DNA of 48,340 nucleotides from Nioella sp. MMSF_3534 (GCF_030732985.1 NZ_JASHJX010000034.1:1-48340); one strand, 5' to 3'. Counted from the stretch's first letter, positions 16,860 to 25,843 are shown. The notes: a model not told the origin generated them from the sequence alone. Made by a program: numbers and translations.

Positions 16860-17435
16860 ATGAATCATCTACTTTCGGGGCTTGCCGGGCTTGTTCTCGG
16901 CGTGGCCACGGCATTTCCGGCATTCGCCGAACTGGACGATAACGGCCTTCATGTGGAAACCTGGATCGAGGAAACCTTCCTCGACCTGCGCGAGGATCTG
17001 GGTGACGCCAATGCCAACGGCCAGCGGCTGCTGATCCTCTTCGAGCAGCGCGGATGCATCTACTGCAACGAGATGCATGAAAACGTGTTCTCGCGCGAGG
17101 ATATCGCCGCCATGCTGGACGAGGATTTCTTCGTGGTCCGGCTGAACCTGCATGGCAGCCTTGAAGTCACCGACTTCGACGGAGAGGCGATGAGCGAGCG
17201 GGACATCGCCCGCCGGTGGGGGATTCTGTTCACGCCGACGCTGATGTTCATGCCCGAAGAGGTGCCCGAGGATCAGACCGCCGTGCAGGCCAGCGTGGCG
17301 ACGATGCCGGGGGCTTTTGGCGGGTGGACCACGTTCAATCTGCTCCATTGGGTGCAGGAACACGGCTATGATGGCGACGAGGGATTCCAGCGCTATCATG
17401 CGAGAAGACTTACAGAAATGGGGATCATCGAGTGA
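16860..17435 (+). CDS. soxW: SoxW: periplasmic thioredoxin
   Basis: This is a 191-residue exported thioredoxin-fold protein. The signal peptide is MNHLLSGLAGLVLGVATAFPAFA. The redox motif RGCIYCNEMH is at about residue 62, and a cis-Pro strand LFTPTLMFMPEE follows. It accepts electrons from SoxV; in P. pantotrophus it is the thioredoxin partner of SoxV. I chose the ATG at 16860 because GGGAGGA lies 8 bases before it and a signal peptide follows immediately. It is followed by a 112-base gap that carries the soxX promoter and operator. Confidence 0.92.
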   Translation: MNHLLSGLAGLVLGVATAFPAFAELDDNGLHVETWIEETFLDLREDLGDANANGQRLLILFEQRGCIYCNEMHENVFSREDIAAMLDEDFFVVRLNLHGSLEVTDFDGEAMSERDIARRWGILFTPTLMFMPEEVPEDQTAVQASVATMPGAFGGWTTFNLLHWVQEHGYDGDEGFQRYHARRLTEMGIIE

Positions 17436-17464
17436 TGGTGACGGGCAAGATTCCTGCGCTACAA

Positions 17465-17480
17465 ATTCATAAATGCGAAT
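17465..17480. promoter_or_regulatory. ATTC-N8-GAAT operator upstream of soxX (SqrR/SoxR-type)
   Basis: ATTC (17465-17468) and GAAT (17477-17480) are separated by exactly eight bases (ATAAATGC). This matches, from memory, the reported binding site of SqrR, the Rhodobacter persulfide-sensing repressor to which the local SoxR is related. It lies just upstream of a plausible -35 (17487-17492). Confidence 0.7.
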
Positions 17481-17486
17481 TTAATG

Positions 17487-17516
17487 TTGCAAGGAATCGT
17501 CCCCACGCCCTATTGT
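17487..17516 (+). promoter_or_regulatory. Probable sigma-70-type promoter of soxX
   Basis: TTGCAA (17487-17492), an 18-base spacer and TATTGT (17511-17516) fit a housekeeping promoter, with transcription expected near 17523. It would start the soxXYZA message about 25 bases before the GTG start codon. Confidence 0.5.
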
Positions 17517-17547
17517 GGACGGAAGAATACAAACGGGAGGAATGGAC

Positions 17548-18000
17548 GTGAAACTTACAGCTCTTGCAGCTGGCGTGCTTATGGTCGCCGCTCCGGCGTT
17601 CGCGGACGAGGTTGCGCATGCTGACGTCGTGTTCGGCGAATACGGAGAGGTCGAGGCTTCGTTGACCGGTGTGCCGGGCGATGCTGCGGCCGGACGCGAG
17701 GTCTTCATCAATCGCCGCCTTGGCAATTGCCTGGCCTGTCACGAGAACAGCGATATGGCGGATCAGCCGTTCCATGGCGAGGTAGGGCCGATGCTGGACG
17801 GTGTCGGAGACCGCTGGTCCGAGGCGGACCTGCGCGGGATCATCGTGAACTCGAAAAACGTGTTCCCTGACACGATCATGCCAGCCTTCTACGTGAGCGA
17901 AGGCTTCATCAATGTACGCGAAGATCTGACCGGTCAGTCGATCCTGACGGCGCAGCAGGTGGAAGACGTGGTCGCCTACCTGATGACGCTTCAGGACTGA
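17548..18000 (+). CDS. soxX: SoxX: monoheme c-type cytochrome of SoxXA
   Basis: This 150-residue periplasmic cytochrome is one half of SoxXA, which joins thiosulfate oxidatively to the SoxY cysteine. It has a signal peptide (MKLTALAAGVLMVAAPAFA), one heme site CLACH at 61-65 and a candidate distal ligand Met in DTIMPAFY. The start is a GTG at 17548: GGGAGG (17535-17540) lies 7 bases before it, whereas the in-frame ATG at 17542 is only one base from that site. It is the first gene of the cluster downstream of the ATTC-N8-GAAT operator, followed by soxY after 38 bases. Confidence 0.93.
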   Translation: MKLTALAAGVLMVAAPAFADEVAHADVVFGEYGEVEASLTGVPGDAAAGREVFINRRLGNCLACHENSDMADQPFHGEVGPMLDGVGDRWSEADLRGIIVNSKNVFPDTIMPAFYVSEGFINVREDLTGQSILTAQQVEDVVAYLMTLQD

Positions 18001-18038
18001 CAGTCGGCTTAATACGAGACACTCAGGAGGAGACGAAA

Positions 18039-18461
18039 ATGAACCTGACGCGCAGACAAGCGCTGATCACGGCGCTCAGCGCCGCAGCCGTGGCGGGAAT
18101 CCTGCCGCGCTCGGCCTCGGCCCAGTCTTTGGAAGACGCGATGGCGGCCTTCACCGGCGGCGCGGAGGCATCCGAAGGCGGGATCATCATCACCGCGCCG
18201 GAAATCGCGGAAAACGGCAATACCGTGCCGGTTGAAGTGGAAGCCGAAGGCGCAGCGCGCATCACCATCTTTGCCGCCGGCAACCCGAATCCGGGTGTCG
18301 TGACCTTCGCCTTCGGCCCGCTGGCCGCAGTGTCGCGGGCCTCGACGCGTATCCGTCTTGCGGAAACCCAGGATGTGGTGGTCGTGGCCGAGATGGCCGA
18401 CGGCAGCTACCAGATGGCCGCGCAAGAAGTCAAAGTCACCATCGGCGGCTGCGGCGGCTGA
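18039..18461 (+). CDS. soxY: SoxY: sulfur-carrier subunit of SoxYZ
   Basis: This 140-residue carrier binds the sulfur substrate covalently on a cysteine at its flexible end. The C-terminal GGCGG is intact (Cys138). A Tat signal (NLTRRQALITALSAAAVAG, then SASAQ) shows folded export, probably with SoxZ riding along. The ribosome site AGGAGGAG precedes the ATG. It is followed by soxZ 24 bases downstream. Confidence 0.96.
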   Translation: MNLTRRQALITALSAAAVAGILPRSASAQSLEDAMAAFTGGAEASEGGIIITAPEIAENGNTVPVEVEAEGAARITIFAAGNPNPGVVTFAFGPLAAVSRASTRIRLAETQDVVVVAEMADGSYQMAAQEVKVTIGGCGG

Positions 18462-18485
18462 GCGAAAGAAGGAGGAGTAAGACCC

Positions 18486-18809
18486 ATGGAAGGTGTTCGC
18501 CCCCGCGTTCGAGTCGACAGTGCCACCGAGGCCGGTGCCGTTGTCGAAGTCAAAACCCTGATCAGCCACCCGATGGAATCGGGCCTTCGCCGAGATGGCG
18601 ATGGCAACCTGATCCCACGCCAGATCATCAACCGCTTCACCGCCGAATATAACGGTGAAATGGTGATCGACGTCACGCTGGAACCGGCTATCTCGACCAA
18701 CCCCTATTTCGAGTTCGATGCCACCGTGCCCGAACCCGGCACGTTTACCTTCACCTGGTATGACGATGACGGGGATGTCTACACATCCACCAACGACCAG
18801 AGCTTCTGA
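18486..18809 (+). CDS. soxZ: SoxZ: partner subunit of SoxYZ
   Basis: This 107-residue protein has no signal peptide and an immunoglobulin-like beta fold typical of SoxZ. Recognisable segments are LISHPMESGLRRDGDGNLIP near the N-terminus and the closing FTFTWYDDDGDVYTSTN. It binds SoxY and is exported with it through Tat. The ribosome site GGAGGAG is upstream. It is 41 bases from soxA. Confidence 0.95.
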   Translation: MEGVRPRVRVDSATEAGAVVEVKTLISHPMESGLRRDGDGNLIPRQIINRFTAEYNGEMVIDVTLEPAISTNPYFEFDATVPEPGTFTFTWYDDDGDVYTSTNDQSF

Positions 18810-18850
18810 TCGCTGGCATCCAGGAAACGAGAATAACAGGGAGGACCAAG

Positions 18851-19699
18851 ATGCCAGGAAACGCACGCAGAGCCACGATGGCCGTACTGCTGGCCGGGAC
18901 CGTTATGGTGGCCCCGGCTCTCGGTGACGAAAGCGCCGAGCTGGTGATCGACGGACAGGTGTTCGTCACCCGTACCGAAGCGCCGGAGCACATGGAATAT
19001 GTTCCCGAGATCATCTCGGGTTGGGTATTCCGTTCGGACGAGACTCAGGCCGTCCAGATGGATGACTTTGACAATCCGGGCATGCTCTATGTGGATGAGG
19101 GGCTGGATCTGTGGACGCAGGTGGATGGCGAGGCAGGGGAATCCTGCGCGTCCTGCCACGGCGACGCAGAAAGCATGGCCGGGGTTCGCACCCAGATGCC
19201 GCATGTGAACGAGGACGGCGAGTTGTGGGCGATGGAAGACTACGTCAACAACTGCCGGACAGAGCGCATGGAGGCGGAAGCCTGGGGCTGGGAAAGCGGC
19301 CCGATGCTGGCGATGACGACCATGATCTCGTATCAGTCGCGCGGCCTGCCGATGAATGTGCAGATCGACGGCGAAGCACAGGAATACTGGGAACAGGGCC
19401 GGGATCTCTACTACACCCGCTTTGGCCAGCTGAACCTGTCCTGCGCCAATTGCCACGAAGACAACTATGGCAACATGCTCCGGGCCGACCACCTGTCTCA
19501 GGGTCAGTTGAACGGCTTCCCCGTCTACCGCCTGAAATGGGCCGGTGTCGGGTCCATTCACCGCCGTTTGCGGGGCTGCATCACCGATACGCGCGCGGAA
19601 ACCTTCGGGCGTGGCTCGGATGAGCTGACCGCGTTGGAACTCTACGTCTCTTCGCGTGGTAACGGTTTGTCGGTCGAGGCTCCCTCGGTCCGCAACTGA
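18851..19699 (+). CDS. soxA: SoxA: diheme c-type cytochrome of SoxXA
   Basis: This 282-residue periplasmic cytochrome forms the thiosulfate-conjugating SoxXA enzyme with SoxX. It has a signal peptide (ending about residue 25) and two heme sites, CASCH (99-103) and CANCH (198-202). Cys243, in RRLRGCITDTRAE, is the active-site cysteine that is a persulfide heme ligand in characterised SoxA proteins. Having both heme sites makes it the diheme type, as in Paracoccus and Rhodovulum. Its stop is followed by a hairpin (19740-19762) that separates soxXYZA from soxB onwards. Confidence 0.95.
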   Translation: MPGNARRATMAVLLAGTVMVAPALGDESAELVIDGQVFVTRTEAPEHMEYVPEIISGWVFRSDETQAVQMDDFDNPGMLYVDEGLDLWTQVDGEAGESCASCHGDAESMAGVRTQMPHVNEDGELWAMEDYVNNCRTERMEAEAWGWESGPMLAMTTMISYQSRGLPMNVQIDGEAQEYWEQGRDLYYTRFGQLNLSCANCHEDNYGNMLRADHLSQGQLNGFPVYRLKWAGVGSIHRRLRGCITDTRAETFGRGSDELTALELYVSSRGNGLSVEAPSVRN

Positions 19700-19739
19700 C
19701 ATCAAGAAGACCCGCTAAGGGCCTGAAAACACGACAAGA

Positions 19740-19762
19740 CCCTCCGACCTTTGGTCGGGGGG
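19740..19762 (+). promoter_or_regulatory. Intercistronic hairpin between soxA and soxB
   Basis: Left arm CCCTCCGACC (19740-19749) pairs with GGTCGGGGGG (19753-19762), with one T-G wobble and a TTT loop. No T-run follows. It could slow 3' decay of the soxXYZA message or act as a partial stop, giving less soxB-soxF than soxYZ. Confidence 0.6.
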
Positions 19763-19798
19763 AACAATAGACACATGCTTGCAAAACGGAACTGACGC

Positions 19799-21496
19799 AT
19801 GATTTCCCGCCGCGAATTTCTCCAGGCTTCGGTTGCAGCTTCTGCCATTCTGGGGGCCTCTGGCACCGGACGGTGGGGCCGCCTGGCTGCCCAACAGCGC
19901 CTGATGACCCAGGATGACCTGCTGAACATGGAGGCCGTGGGCAATGTCACGCTGATCCATATCACCGACATCCATGCGCAGTTGAAACCGATCTATTTCC
20001 GCGAACCCCAGATCAATCTGGGAGTGGGCGAGGTGAATGGCCTGCCGCCACACGTGACCGGCGCGGATTTCCTCGACCTCTACAATATCCAGCCCGGCAG
20101 CCCCGAGGCCTATGCGCTGACCTATGGCGATTTCGAGGCGCTGGCCGCGCAATATGGGCGTCTTGGCGGGCTCGACCGCGCCGCGACGGTGATCAATCAT
20201 ATCCGGTCTGAACGCCCCGGCGCGCTGCTGCTGGACGGCGGCGACACATGGCAGGGCAGCCTGACCGCGCTGCGCACCAACGGTGGCGATATGGTCCGCG
20301 CGATGAACGCGCTTGGCGTCGATGCCATGACCTCGCATTGGGAATTTACCCTGGGCATCGACCGGGTGACCGAGATCGTCGAGAACGAGCTGACCTTCCC
20401 GTTCCTCGGCGCCAACATCTTCGATTCCATGTGGGACGAACCGGCCTATGAGCCTTACCGCATGTTCGAACAGAACGGCGTCAATATCGCCGTGATCGGG
20501 CAGGCCTTCCCCTACATGCCGATCGCAAACCCCGGCTGGATGTTCCCCGACCTGTCCTTCGGTATCCGCGAAGCGCGCGTGGCCGAGATGGTCGAGGAAG
20601 TGCGCGGGGCAGGGGCCGAGGTCGTGGTGCTGCTGTCGCATAACGGCTTTGACGTGGACCGCAAACTGGCCAGCCGGGTGCCCGGCATCGACGTGATCCT
20701 GACCGGCCACACCCATGACGCGCTGCCCGAACCGGTGATCGTCGGCAATACGCTTGTCATCGCCACCGGCAGCCACGGCAAATTCGTCAGCCGCCTTGAC
20801 CTTGATGTGCGTGACGGCGGGGTTCAGGGCTATGGCTATCGCCTGATCCCGATCTTCTCGGACGTGATCACCCCCGATGCCGACATGGCCGCGCTGATCG
20901 ACGCAGAACGCGCGCCCTACGAGGCGGAACTGGGCGAGGTTCTGGGCCAGACCGCCAATACGCTCTACCGGCGCGGCAATTTCAACGGCACCTGGGACGA
21001 TCTGCTGTGCCAGGCCATGCTGGAAGAACGCGACGCCGATATCGCGCTGTCGCCCGGCTTCCGGTGGGGCACCAGCGTGCCCGCGGGGCAGGACATCACC
21101 AAGGAAGACCTCTTCAGCGCCACGGCGATGAGCTACCCGAACTGCTACCGCACGGAAATGACGGGCGAATTCCTGCATGTGATCATGGAGGACGTGGCCG
21201 ACAACCTGTTCAACACCGATCCCTATTATCAGCAGGGCGGCGACATGGTGCGCGTGGGTGGCATGGGCTACCGCATCGACATCAGCCAGCCTCAGGGCAG
21301 CCGCATCAGCGACATGACCCTGCTACGCACCGGTGAGCTGATTGACCCCGCCACGACCTACACGGTCGCCGGGTGGGCCAGCGTCAACGAAGGCACCGAA
21401 GGCCCGCCGATCTGGGAGGTGGCCGAGGCCTATATCCGCCGGATGGGCACCGTGGACATACCGCCCAACCAGTCCGTGATCGTGACCGGAGGCTGA
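19799..21496 (+). CDS. soxB: SoxB: thiosulfohydrolase (sulfate thiohydrolase)
   Basis: This 565-residue dimanganese enzyme of the 5'-nucleotidase family hydrolyses the terminal sulfone from SoxY-bound sulfur and releases sulfate. A Tat signal is present (MISRREFLQASVAASAILGA). Metal-ligand motifs are intact: HITDIHAQL, LLLDGGDTWQGS, SHWEFTLG, LLSHNGFDVDRKL and LTGHTHDALPEP. The GHWEFTYG usual in the family reads SHWEFTLG here. The C-terminal nucleotidase-like domain is complete. The ribosome site (CGGAA) is weak compared with other genes in the cluster, and the soxA/soxB hairpin lies just upstream. Both point to lower expression. Confidence 0.96.
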   Translation: MISRREFLQASVAASAILGASGTGRWGRLAAQQRLMTQDDLLNMEAVGNVTLIHITDIHAQLKPIYFREPQINLGVGEVNGLPPHVTGADFLDLYNIQPGSPEAYALTYGDFEALAAQYGRLGGLDRAATVINHIRSERPGALLLDGGDTWQGSLTALRTNGGDMVRAMNALGVDAMTSHWEFTLGIDRVTEIVENELTFPFLGANIFDSMWDEPAYEPYRMFEQNGVNIAVIGQAFPYMPIANPGWMFPDLSFGIREARVAEMVEEVRGAGAEVVVLLSHNGFDVDRKLASRVPGIDVILTGHTHDALPEPVIVGNTLVIATGSHGKFVSRLDLDVRDGGVQGYGYRLIPIFSDVITPDADMAALIDAERAPYEAELGEVLGQTANTLYRRGNFNGTWDDLLCQAMLEERDADIALSPGFRWGTSVPAGQDITKEDLFSATAMSYPNCYRTEMTGEFLHVIMEDVADNLFNTDPYYQQGGDMVRVGGMGYRIDISQPQGSRISDMTLLRTGELIDPATTYTVAGWASVNEGTEGPPIWEVAEAYIRRMGTVDIPPNQSVIVTGG

Positions 21497-21549
21497 GCAA
21501 CGAAATGAGCAAGACATCAATGACAGACGAAGCTGAGCGGAGGACGGAC

Positions 21550-22821
21550 ATGACCGACAGCCCCCACAAGAACGGCACCACCCGCCGGGGGTTCCTTGCA
21601 GGAACCGCCGTGGCCGGGGCGGCCGCCATCACGGGAACCGTAGCGCGGGCAGATGCGCCCGATCCGGCCATCACCGAGGTACAGCCATGGGCGCGCTACC
21701 TTGGCGAAGGCGTCGATGCGCGGCCCTATGGCCATCCGTCGGAGCATGAGGCGCATGTGGTGCGCCGCAACGTGGAATGGCTGACCGCAGATCCGATCTC
21801 CTCGGTCAATTTCACGCCCATTCACGAGCTGGACGGGATCATCACCCCGAACGGGCTGTGCTTTGAACGCCATCATGGCGGTATCGCCGAGATTGACCCG
21901 GCCCAGTACCGGCTGATGATCAACGGCCTTGTGGACCGCGAACTGGTCTTCACGCTGGAAGACCTCATGCGCTTCCCCCGTGAAAACCGCGCCTATTTCC
22001 TCGAATGCGCGGCAAATTCCGGCATGGAATGGCGCGGCGCGCAGCTCAATGGCTGCCAGTACACTCACGGCATGATCCACAATGTCATGTATACCGGCGT
22101 TCGCCTGCGCACCCTGCTGGAAGAGGCCGGTGTGCAGCCCGAGGGCGAATGGTTGCTGGCCGAAGGCGCCGATGCCTCGGCCATGACCCGTTCGATCCCG
22201 ATGGAAAAGGCGCTCGACGACTGCATGGTCGCGTTCAAGATGAACGGCGAGGCGCTGCGCCCCGAACAGGGCTATCCGGTGCGCCTCGTGGTGCCCGGTT
22301 GGGAAGGCAATATGTGGGTCAAATGGCTGCGGCGGCTGGAGGTCGGCGATCAGCCCTGGCACCACCGGGAAGAGACCTCGAAATACACCGATCTCTTTGC
22401 CGATGGCCGCGCGCGGCGCTTCACCTGGGAAATGGACGCCAAGTCCGTCATCACCAGCCCCAGCCCGCAAAAGCCGATCAGCCATGGCCCCGGCCAGATG
22501 GTGCTGACCGGTCTGGCCTGGTCCGGTCGCGGCACCATCCCGCGCGTGGATGTGACGCTGGATGGCGGCATCAACTGGCACGAGGCCCGCATGGACGGCC
22601 CCAGCTGGGACAAGTCGCTGCATCGCTTCTACTATGATTTCGAATGGGACGGCTCGCCGATGATCATCCAGAGCCGTGCCCATGACAGCACCGGCTATGT
22701 GCAGCCCACCAAGGACGAACTGCGCGAAGTGCGGGGCGAGAACTCCATCTACCACAATAACGGCATCCAGACCTACGCCGTGGCAGCCGACGGGAGCGTT
22801 GAAAATGTCGAAATCGCTTAA
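21550..22821 (+). CDS. soxC: SoxC: molybdoprotein subunit of sulfane dehydrogenase SoxCD
   Basis: This 423-residue molybdenum-cofactor protein of the sulfite oxidase family oxidises SoxY-bound sulfane sulfur together with SoxD. A Tat signal (TTRRGFLAGTAVAGAAAITG) leads the protein. The cofactor-binding Cys is in YFLECAANSGMEW. The conserved GYPVRLVVPGWEGNMWVKWL and the C-terminal dimerisation domain are present. I chose the ATG at 21550: GGAGG (21539-21543) is 6 bases upstream, whereas ATGs at 21505 and 21520 lack such a site. Its last 17 bases overlap the soxD start, implying coupled translation. Having soxCD means thiosulfate should be oxidised fully to sulfate without stored sulfur globules. 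Confidence 0.95.
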   Translation: MTDSPHKNGTTRRGFLAGTAVAGAAAITGTVARADAPDPAITEVQPWARYLGEGVDARPYGHPSEHEAHVVRRNVEWLTADPISSVNFTPIHELDGIITPNGLCFERHHGGIAEIDPAQYRLMINGLVDRELVFTLEDLMRFPRENRAYFLECAANSGMEWRGAQLNGCQYTHGMIHNVMYTGVRLRTLLEEAGVQPEGEWLLAEGADASAMTRSIPMEKALDDCMVAFKMNGEALRPEQGYPVRLVVPGWEGNMWVKWLRRLEVGDQPWHHREETSKYTDLFADGRARRFTWEMDAKSVITSPSPQKPISHGPGQMVLTGLAWSGRGTIPRVDVTLDGGINWHEARMDGPSWDKSLHRFYYDFEWDGSPMIIQSRAHDSTGYVQPTKDELREVRGENSIYHNNGIQTYAVAADGSVENVEIA

Positions 22822-23845
22822 GCTTCTCCTGACCGCCGCCACGCTGACGGCCCTCGGGACGGCCGCAAGCGCACAGACCTATGGCCTGGGCCGCGAGGCA
22901 TTGCCCGAAGAGGTCGCCGCCTGGGATATCGACATTCGCCCCGACGGGCTTGGCCTGCCGGTTGGCTCCGGGTCGGTTCTGGACGGTGAAGACGTGTTCC
23001 TGGAGCTTTGCGCGTCCTGCCATGGCGATTTCGCCGAAGGTGCGGGCCGCTGGCCGCCGCTGGCAGGCGGGCATGGCTCGCTTGCGTCGGACGACCCGCT
23101 GAAAACGATCGGCTCCTACTGGCCGTATCTGTCGACCGTGTGGGACTACGTGCATCGCGCCATGCCCTTCGGCGACGCGCAGTCGCTGAGTGATGACGAG
23201 GTCTACGCGATCACGGCCTTCCTGCTCTACATGAACGACATCGTGCTCGAGGATGACTTCGTCCTGTCGAACGAGAATTTCGGCGATATCGTGATGCCGA
23301 ATGCCGACGGGTTCTACATGGATGACCGTGAGGAAAGCCCGCTTTGGGGCCCGCGAGAGGTCTGCATGACCGACTGCGCGGAAAGCGTGGAAATTACAAT
23401 GCGTGCCAACATCCTCGACGTGACGCCCGATGACGCGGCTGCCCGTGAGGCCCGCGAAGGCGGTGGCGCAGAGGCCGTGGAAGAAGCCGCGACCGAGGAA
23501 GCGGCAGAAGATCCGAATGCCATCGACATGGAACTGGCAGAGGCGGGCGAGGGCCTGTTCCGGCAGTGTTCCAGCTGTCACCAGGTGGGCGACGGGGCGC
23601 AAAACCGCACCGGTCCGATCCTGACCGGGATCGTTGGCGCACCGGCCGGGCTTGTCGAAGGTTTCCGGTATTCCAACCCGATGCAGGCGGCTGCCGAAGA
23701 GGGGCTGGTCTGGACGCCGGAGGAACTCCATGCCTTCCTCGAAAACCCGCGCGCCTATATGCGCGGCACGCGGATGGCCTTCCGCGGGGTGGCGGATGAG
23801 GCGGATCGTAACGCCATCATCGAATACCTCCGGTCGGTGGAATAA
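22805..23845 (+). CDS. soxD: SoxD: diheme cytochrome c subunit of SoxCD
   Basis: This 346-residue exported cytochrome accepts electrons from SoxC. It has a signal peptide (ending near ASAQ, residue 24) and two heme sites, CASCH (69-73) and CSSCH (255-259). They are joined by an Ala/Glu-rich linker (about 210-240) between two cytochrome domains. The ATG at 22805 lies inside the soxC end, with GGGAG 7 bases upstream. The protein is somewhat shorter than the Paracoccus SoxD as I remember it. It is followed by soxE after 4 bases. Confidence 0.93.
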   Translation: MSKSLKLLLTAATLTALGTAASAQTYGLGREALPEEVAAWDIDIRPDGLGLPVGSGSVLDGEDVFLELCASCHGDFAEGAGRWPPLAGGHGSLASDDPLKTIGSYWPYLSTVWDYVHRAMPFGDAQSLSDDEVYAITAFLLYMNDIVLEDDFVLSNENFGDIVMPNADGFYMDDREESPLWGPREVCMTDCAESVEITMRANILDVTPDDAAAREAREGGGAEAVEEAATEEAAEDPNAIDMELAEAGEGLFRQCSSCHQVGDGAQNRTGPILTGIVGAPAGLVEGFRYSNPMQAAAEEGLVWTPEELHAFLENPRAYMRGTRMAFRGVADEADRNAIIEYLRSVE

Positions 23846-23849
23846 GCAG

Positions 23850-24524
23850 ATGTTGCGCAGGGTCCTCCTTCCGATCCTCGCAGCCCTCGCCGGGGCCCCT
23901 GTGGCCCTGGCGCAAGAGGGTGACGCCGAACGCGGTGCCGTCCTCTTTCGACAATGCAATTCCTGCCATGTGGCAGAGCCGGACGGCCCGTCCCGCACCG
24001 GCCCCAATCTCTACGGGGTGCTTGGCCGGACCGCTGGTACGCTGGACGGCGTCCGCTATTCCCCGGCGATCCGCGAGGCAGGCGAAGGTGGCCTGATCTG
24101 GACCGTGGAAACGCTGGACGGGTTCCTGCAGGACCCGCGTGGATACATCCCCGGATCCCGCATGAGCTTTCGGGGCCTGCCGGACCTTCAGGACCGAATG
24201 GATGTGATCGCCTACCTGACCGGCGACGCGCCCGTGGTGCATTCTTCGGAACTGGGGCGCCTGTCGCCCGAAATCTTTACGATCGAAGGCGACGTGGAAT
24301 ACGGCGAATACCTGTCGTCCGAATGCGTGGCCTGTCACAGTGCCAGTGGCAGCGACGAAGGCATTCCGGTGATCACCGGGCTGGAGCCCGAAGCCTTCAT
24401 CCTCGCCTTGCACGATTATCGCGACGGCCACCGGGAACATCAGGTGATGACCACGGTGACCGCCAGATTGACCGACGAGGAAATCGCCTCGTTGGCGGCC
24501 TATTTCGCCGAATTGGAGGAGTAG
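23850..24524 (+). CDS. soxE: SoxE: diheme c-type cytochrome (flavocytochrome c partner)
   Basis: This is a 224-residue exported diheme cytochrome with a signal peptide (to about residue 21) and heme sites CNSCH (36-40) and CVACH (159-163). It looks like two fused class I cytochrome domains. The first resembles the second domain of SoxD (RTGPNLYGVLGR...GSRMSFRGL), suggesting duplication from soxD. In Paracoccus, SoxE pairs with the flavoprotein SoxF in the manner of flavocytochrome c sulfide dehydrogenase. It starts 4 bases after soxD. A perfect 8-bp hairpin follows before soxF. Confidence 0.88.
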   Translation: MLRRVLLPILAALAGAPVALAQEGDAERGAVLFRQCNSCHVAEPDGPSRTGPNLYGVLGRTAGTLDGVRYSPAIREAGEGGLIWTVETLDGFLQDPRGYIPGSRMSFRGLPDLQDRMDVIAYLTGDAPVVHSSELGRLSPEIFTIEGDVEYGEYLSSECVACHSASGSDEGIPVITGLEPEAFILALHDYRDGHREHQVMTTVTARLTDEEIASLAAYFAELEE

Positions 24525-24530
24525 GGCCAA

Positions 24531-24552
24531 TGCCCGCTTGGAGGAGCGGGCA
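24531..24552 (+). promoter_or_regulatory. Intercistronic hairpin between soxE and soxF
   Basis: A perfect 8-bp stem (TGCCCGCT 24531-24538, AGCGGGCA 24545-24552) has the loop TGGAGG. No T-run follows. The loop contains a Shine-Dalgarno-like GGAGG, but the start codon of soxF is 32 bases further on and has its own GGGAGG. Confidence 0.6.
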
Positions 24553-24583
24553 GACAAAAGTGGAGTAGGGAGGCTCCGGTACC

Positions 24584-25843
24584 ATGATCAACAGACGTAC
24601 ATTCCTCGGAACCACGGCCGCATTGGCCGGAACACTCGCGGCCCCGGTCGTACTTGGCCAGGCGCGACCGCGTGCGGTCGTGATCGGTGGCGGGGCAGGC
24701 GGGGCGACCGCCGCGCGCTACATCGCAAATGACAGCGACGGCATGATCGATGTCACCCTGATCGAGCCAACACGCCACTACTACACCTGCTTCTTCTCGA
24801 ACCTCTATCTGGGTGGCTTCCGCACCATTGAATCGCTCGGCCACTCCTATGGCACGCTGGCAGCCGATTACGGCATCAATGTCGTCCATGACTGGGCCAC
24901 CGGCATCGACCGCGATGCGCGGACCGTGGCGCTGGCGGGCGGTGGCTCGGTTCCTTATGACCGGCTGATCGTCAGCCCCGGCATCGACTTCAAGGAGGGT
25001 GCGGTGCCCGGCTGGTCCACCGCCGCGCAGAACGCGATGCCCCACGCCTACAAGGCCGGATCGCAGACCGAACTGCTGCGCGCGCAGCTGGAAAACATGC
25101 GTGAAGGCGGCACCTTCGCCATGGTCGCGCCGCCCAACCCCTATCGTTGCCCGCCGGGGCCCTATGAGCGGGTCTCGATGGTTGCGCATTACCTCAGCCA
25201 AAACAACCCGACGGCGCGGATCCTGATCCTCGACCCGAAGGAAAGCTTCTCGAAACAGGCGCTGTTCGAAGACGGGTGGGCCCGCCACTATCCGGGGATG
25301 ATCGAACGGATCGGCCCCGATTTCGGTGGCGGCAATGTAGAGGTGCGCCCCGACAGCATGGAAGTGGTCGTCGACGGGCAGGTCGAGGCGGTCGATGTCT
25401 GCAACGTCATCCCGGCGATGCAGGCAGGCAGCATCCTTCAGGACGCAGCCCTGACCGAAAGCGATTGGGCCACGGTGATGCCCGCCACCATGCAGTCGGT
25501 GATGGATGAAAACATCCATGTTCTGGGCGACTCCGCCCGTCAGGGCGCGATGCCCAAATCGGGCTTTGCCGCCAACAGCCAGGCCAAGGTGGCCGCCATG
25601 GCGGTGCGCCACGCGCTGACCGACAGCCGCCTGTTCCCGGCGCGTTTCTCGAACACCTGCTGGTCGCTGATCACCACCGATGACGGCATCAAGGTGGGGG
25701 CGACCTACCAGGCGGGCGAAGACCGGATCGAGGCGGTGGATACCTTCGTCAGCCAGCTTGGCGAAAGCGATGAAGTGCGGGCGGAAACCTACCGCGAGTC
25801 GCTTGGCTGGTATGACTCCATCACCTCCGACATGTTCGGCTGA
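24584..25843 (+). CDS. soxF: SoxF: FAD-binding subunit of flavocytochrome c sulfide dehydrogenase type
   Basis: This 419-residue periplasmic flavoprotein of the FCSD family oxidises sulfide or sulfane sulfur and passes electrons to SoxE. A Tat signal (MINRRTFLGTTAALAGTLAA) precedes the FAD site AVVIGGGAGGATAARYI. The two redox cysteines of the family are in HYYTCFFSNLYLGG and NPYRCPPGPYER. The second dinucleotide fold and the C-terminal FCSD domain (NTCWSLITTDDGIKVGATY) are intact. It follows soxE after a hairpin. Confidence 0.94.
   Translation: MINRRTFLGTTAALAGTLAAPVVLGQARPRAVVIGGGAGGATAARYIANDSDGMIDVTLIEPTRHYYTCFFSNLYLGGFRTIESLGHSYGTLAADYGINVVHDWATGIDRDARTVALAGGGSVPYDRLIVSPGIDFKEGAVPGWSTAAQNAMPHAYKAGSQTELLRAQLENMREGGTFAMVAPPNPYRCPPGPYERVSMVAHYLSQNNPTARILILDPKESFSKQALFEDGWARHYPGMIERIGPDFGGGNVEVRPDSMEVVVDGQVEAVDVCNVIPAMQAGSILQDAALTESDWATVMPATMQSVMDENIHVLGDSARQGAMPKSGFAANSQAKVAAMAVRHALTDSRLFPARFSNTCWSLITTDDGIKVGATYQAGEDRIEAVDTFVSQLGESDEVRAETYRESLGWYDSITSDMFG

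Noticed and set aside
17542-17544. ATG start for soxX
   Set aside because: It is one base from the ribosome site. The GTG at 17548 is spaced correctly and begins the signal peptide.
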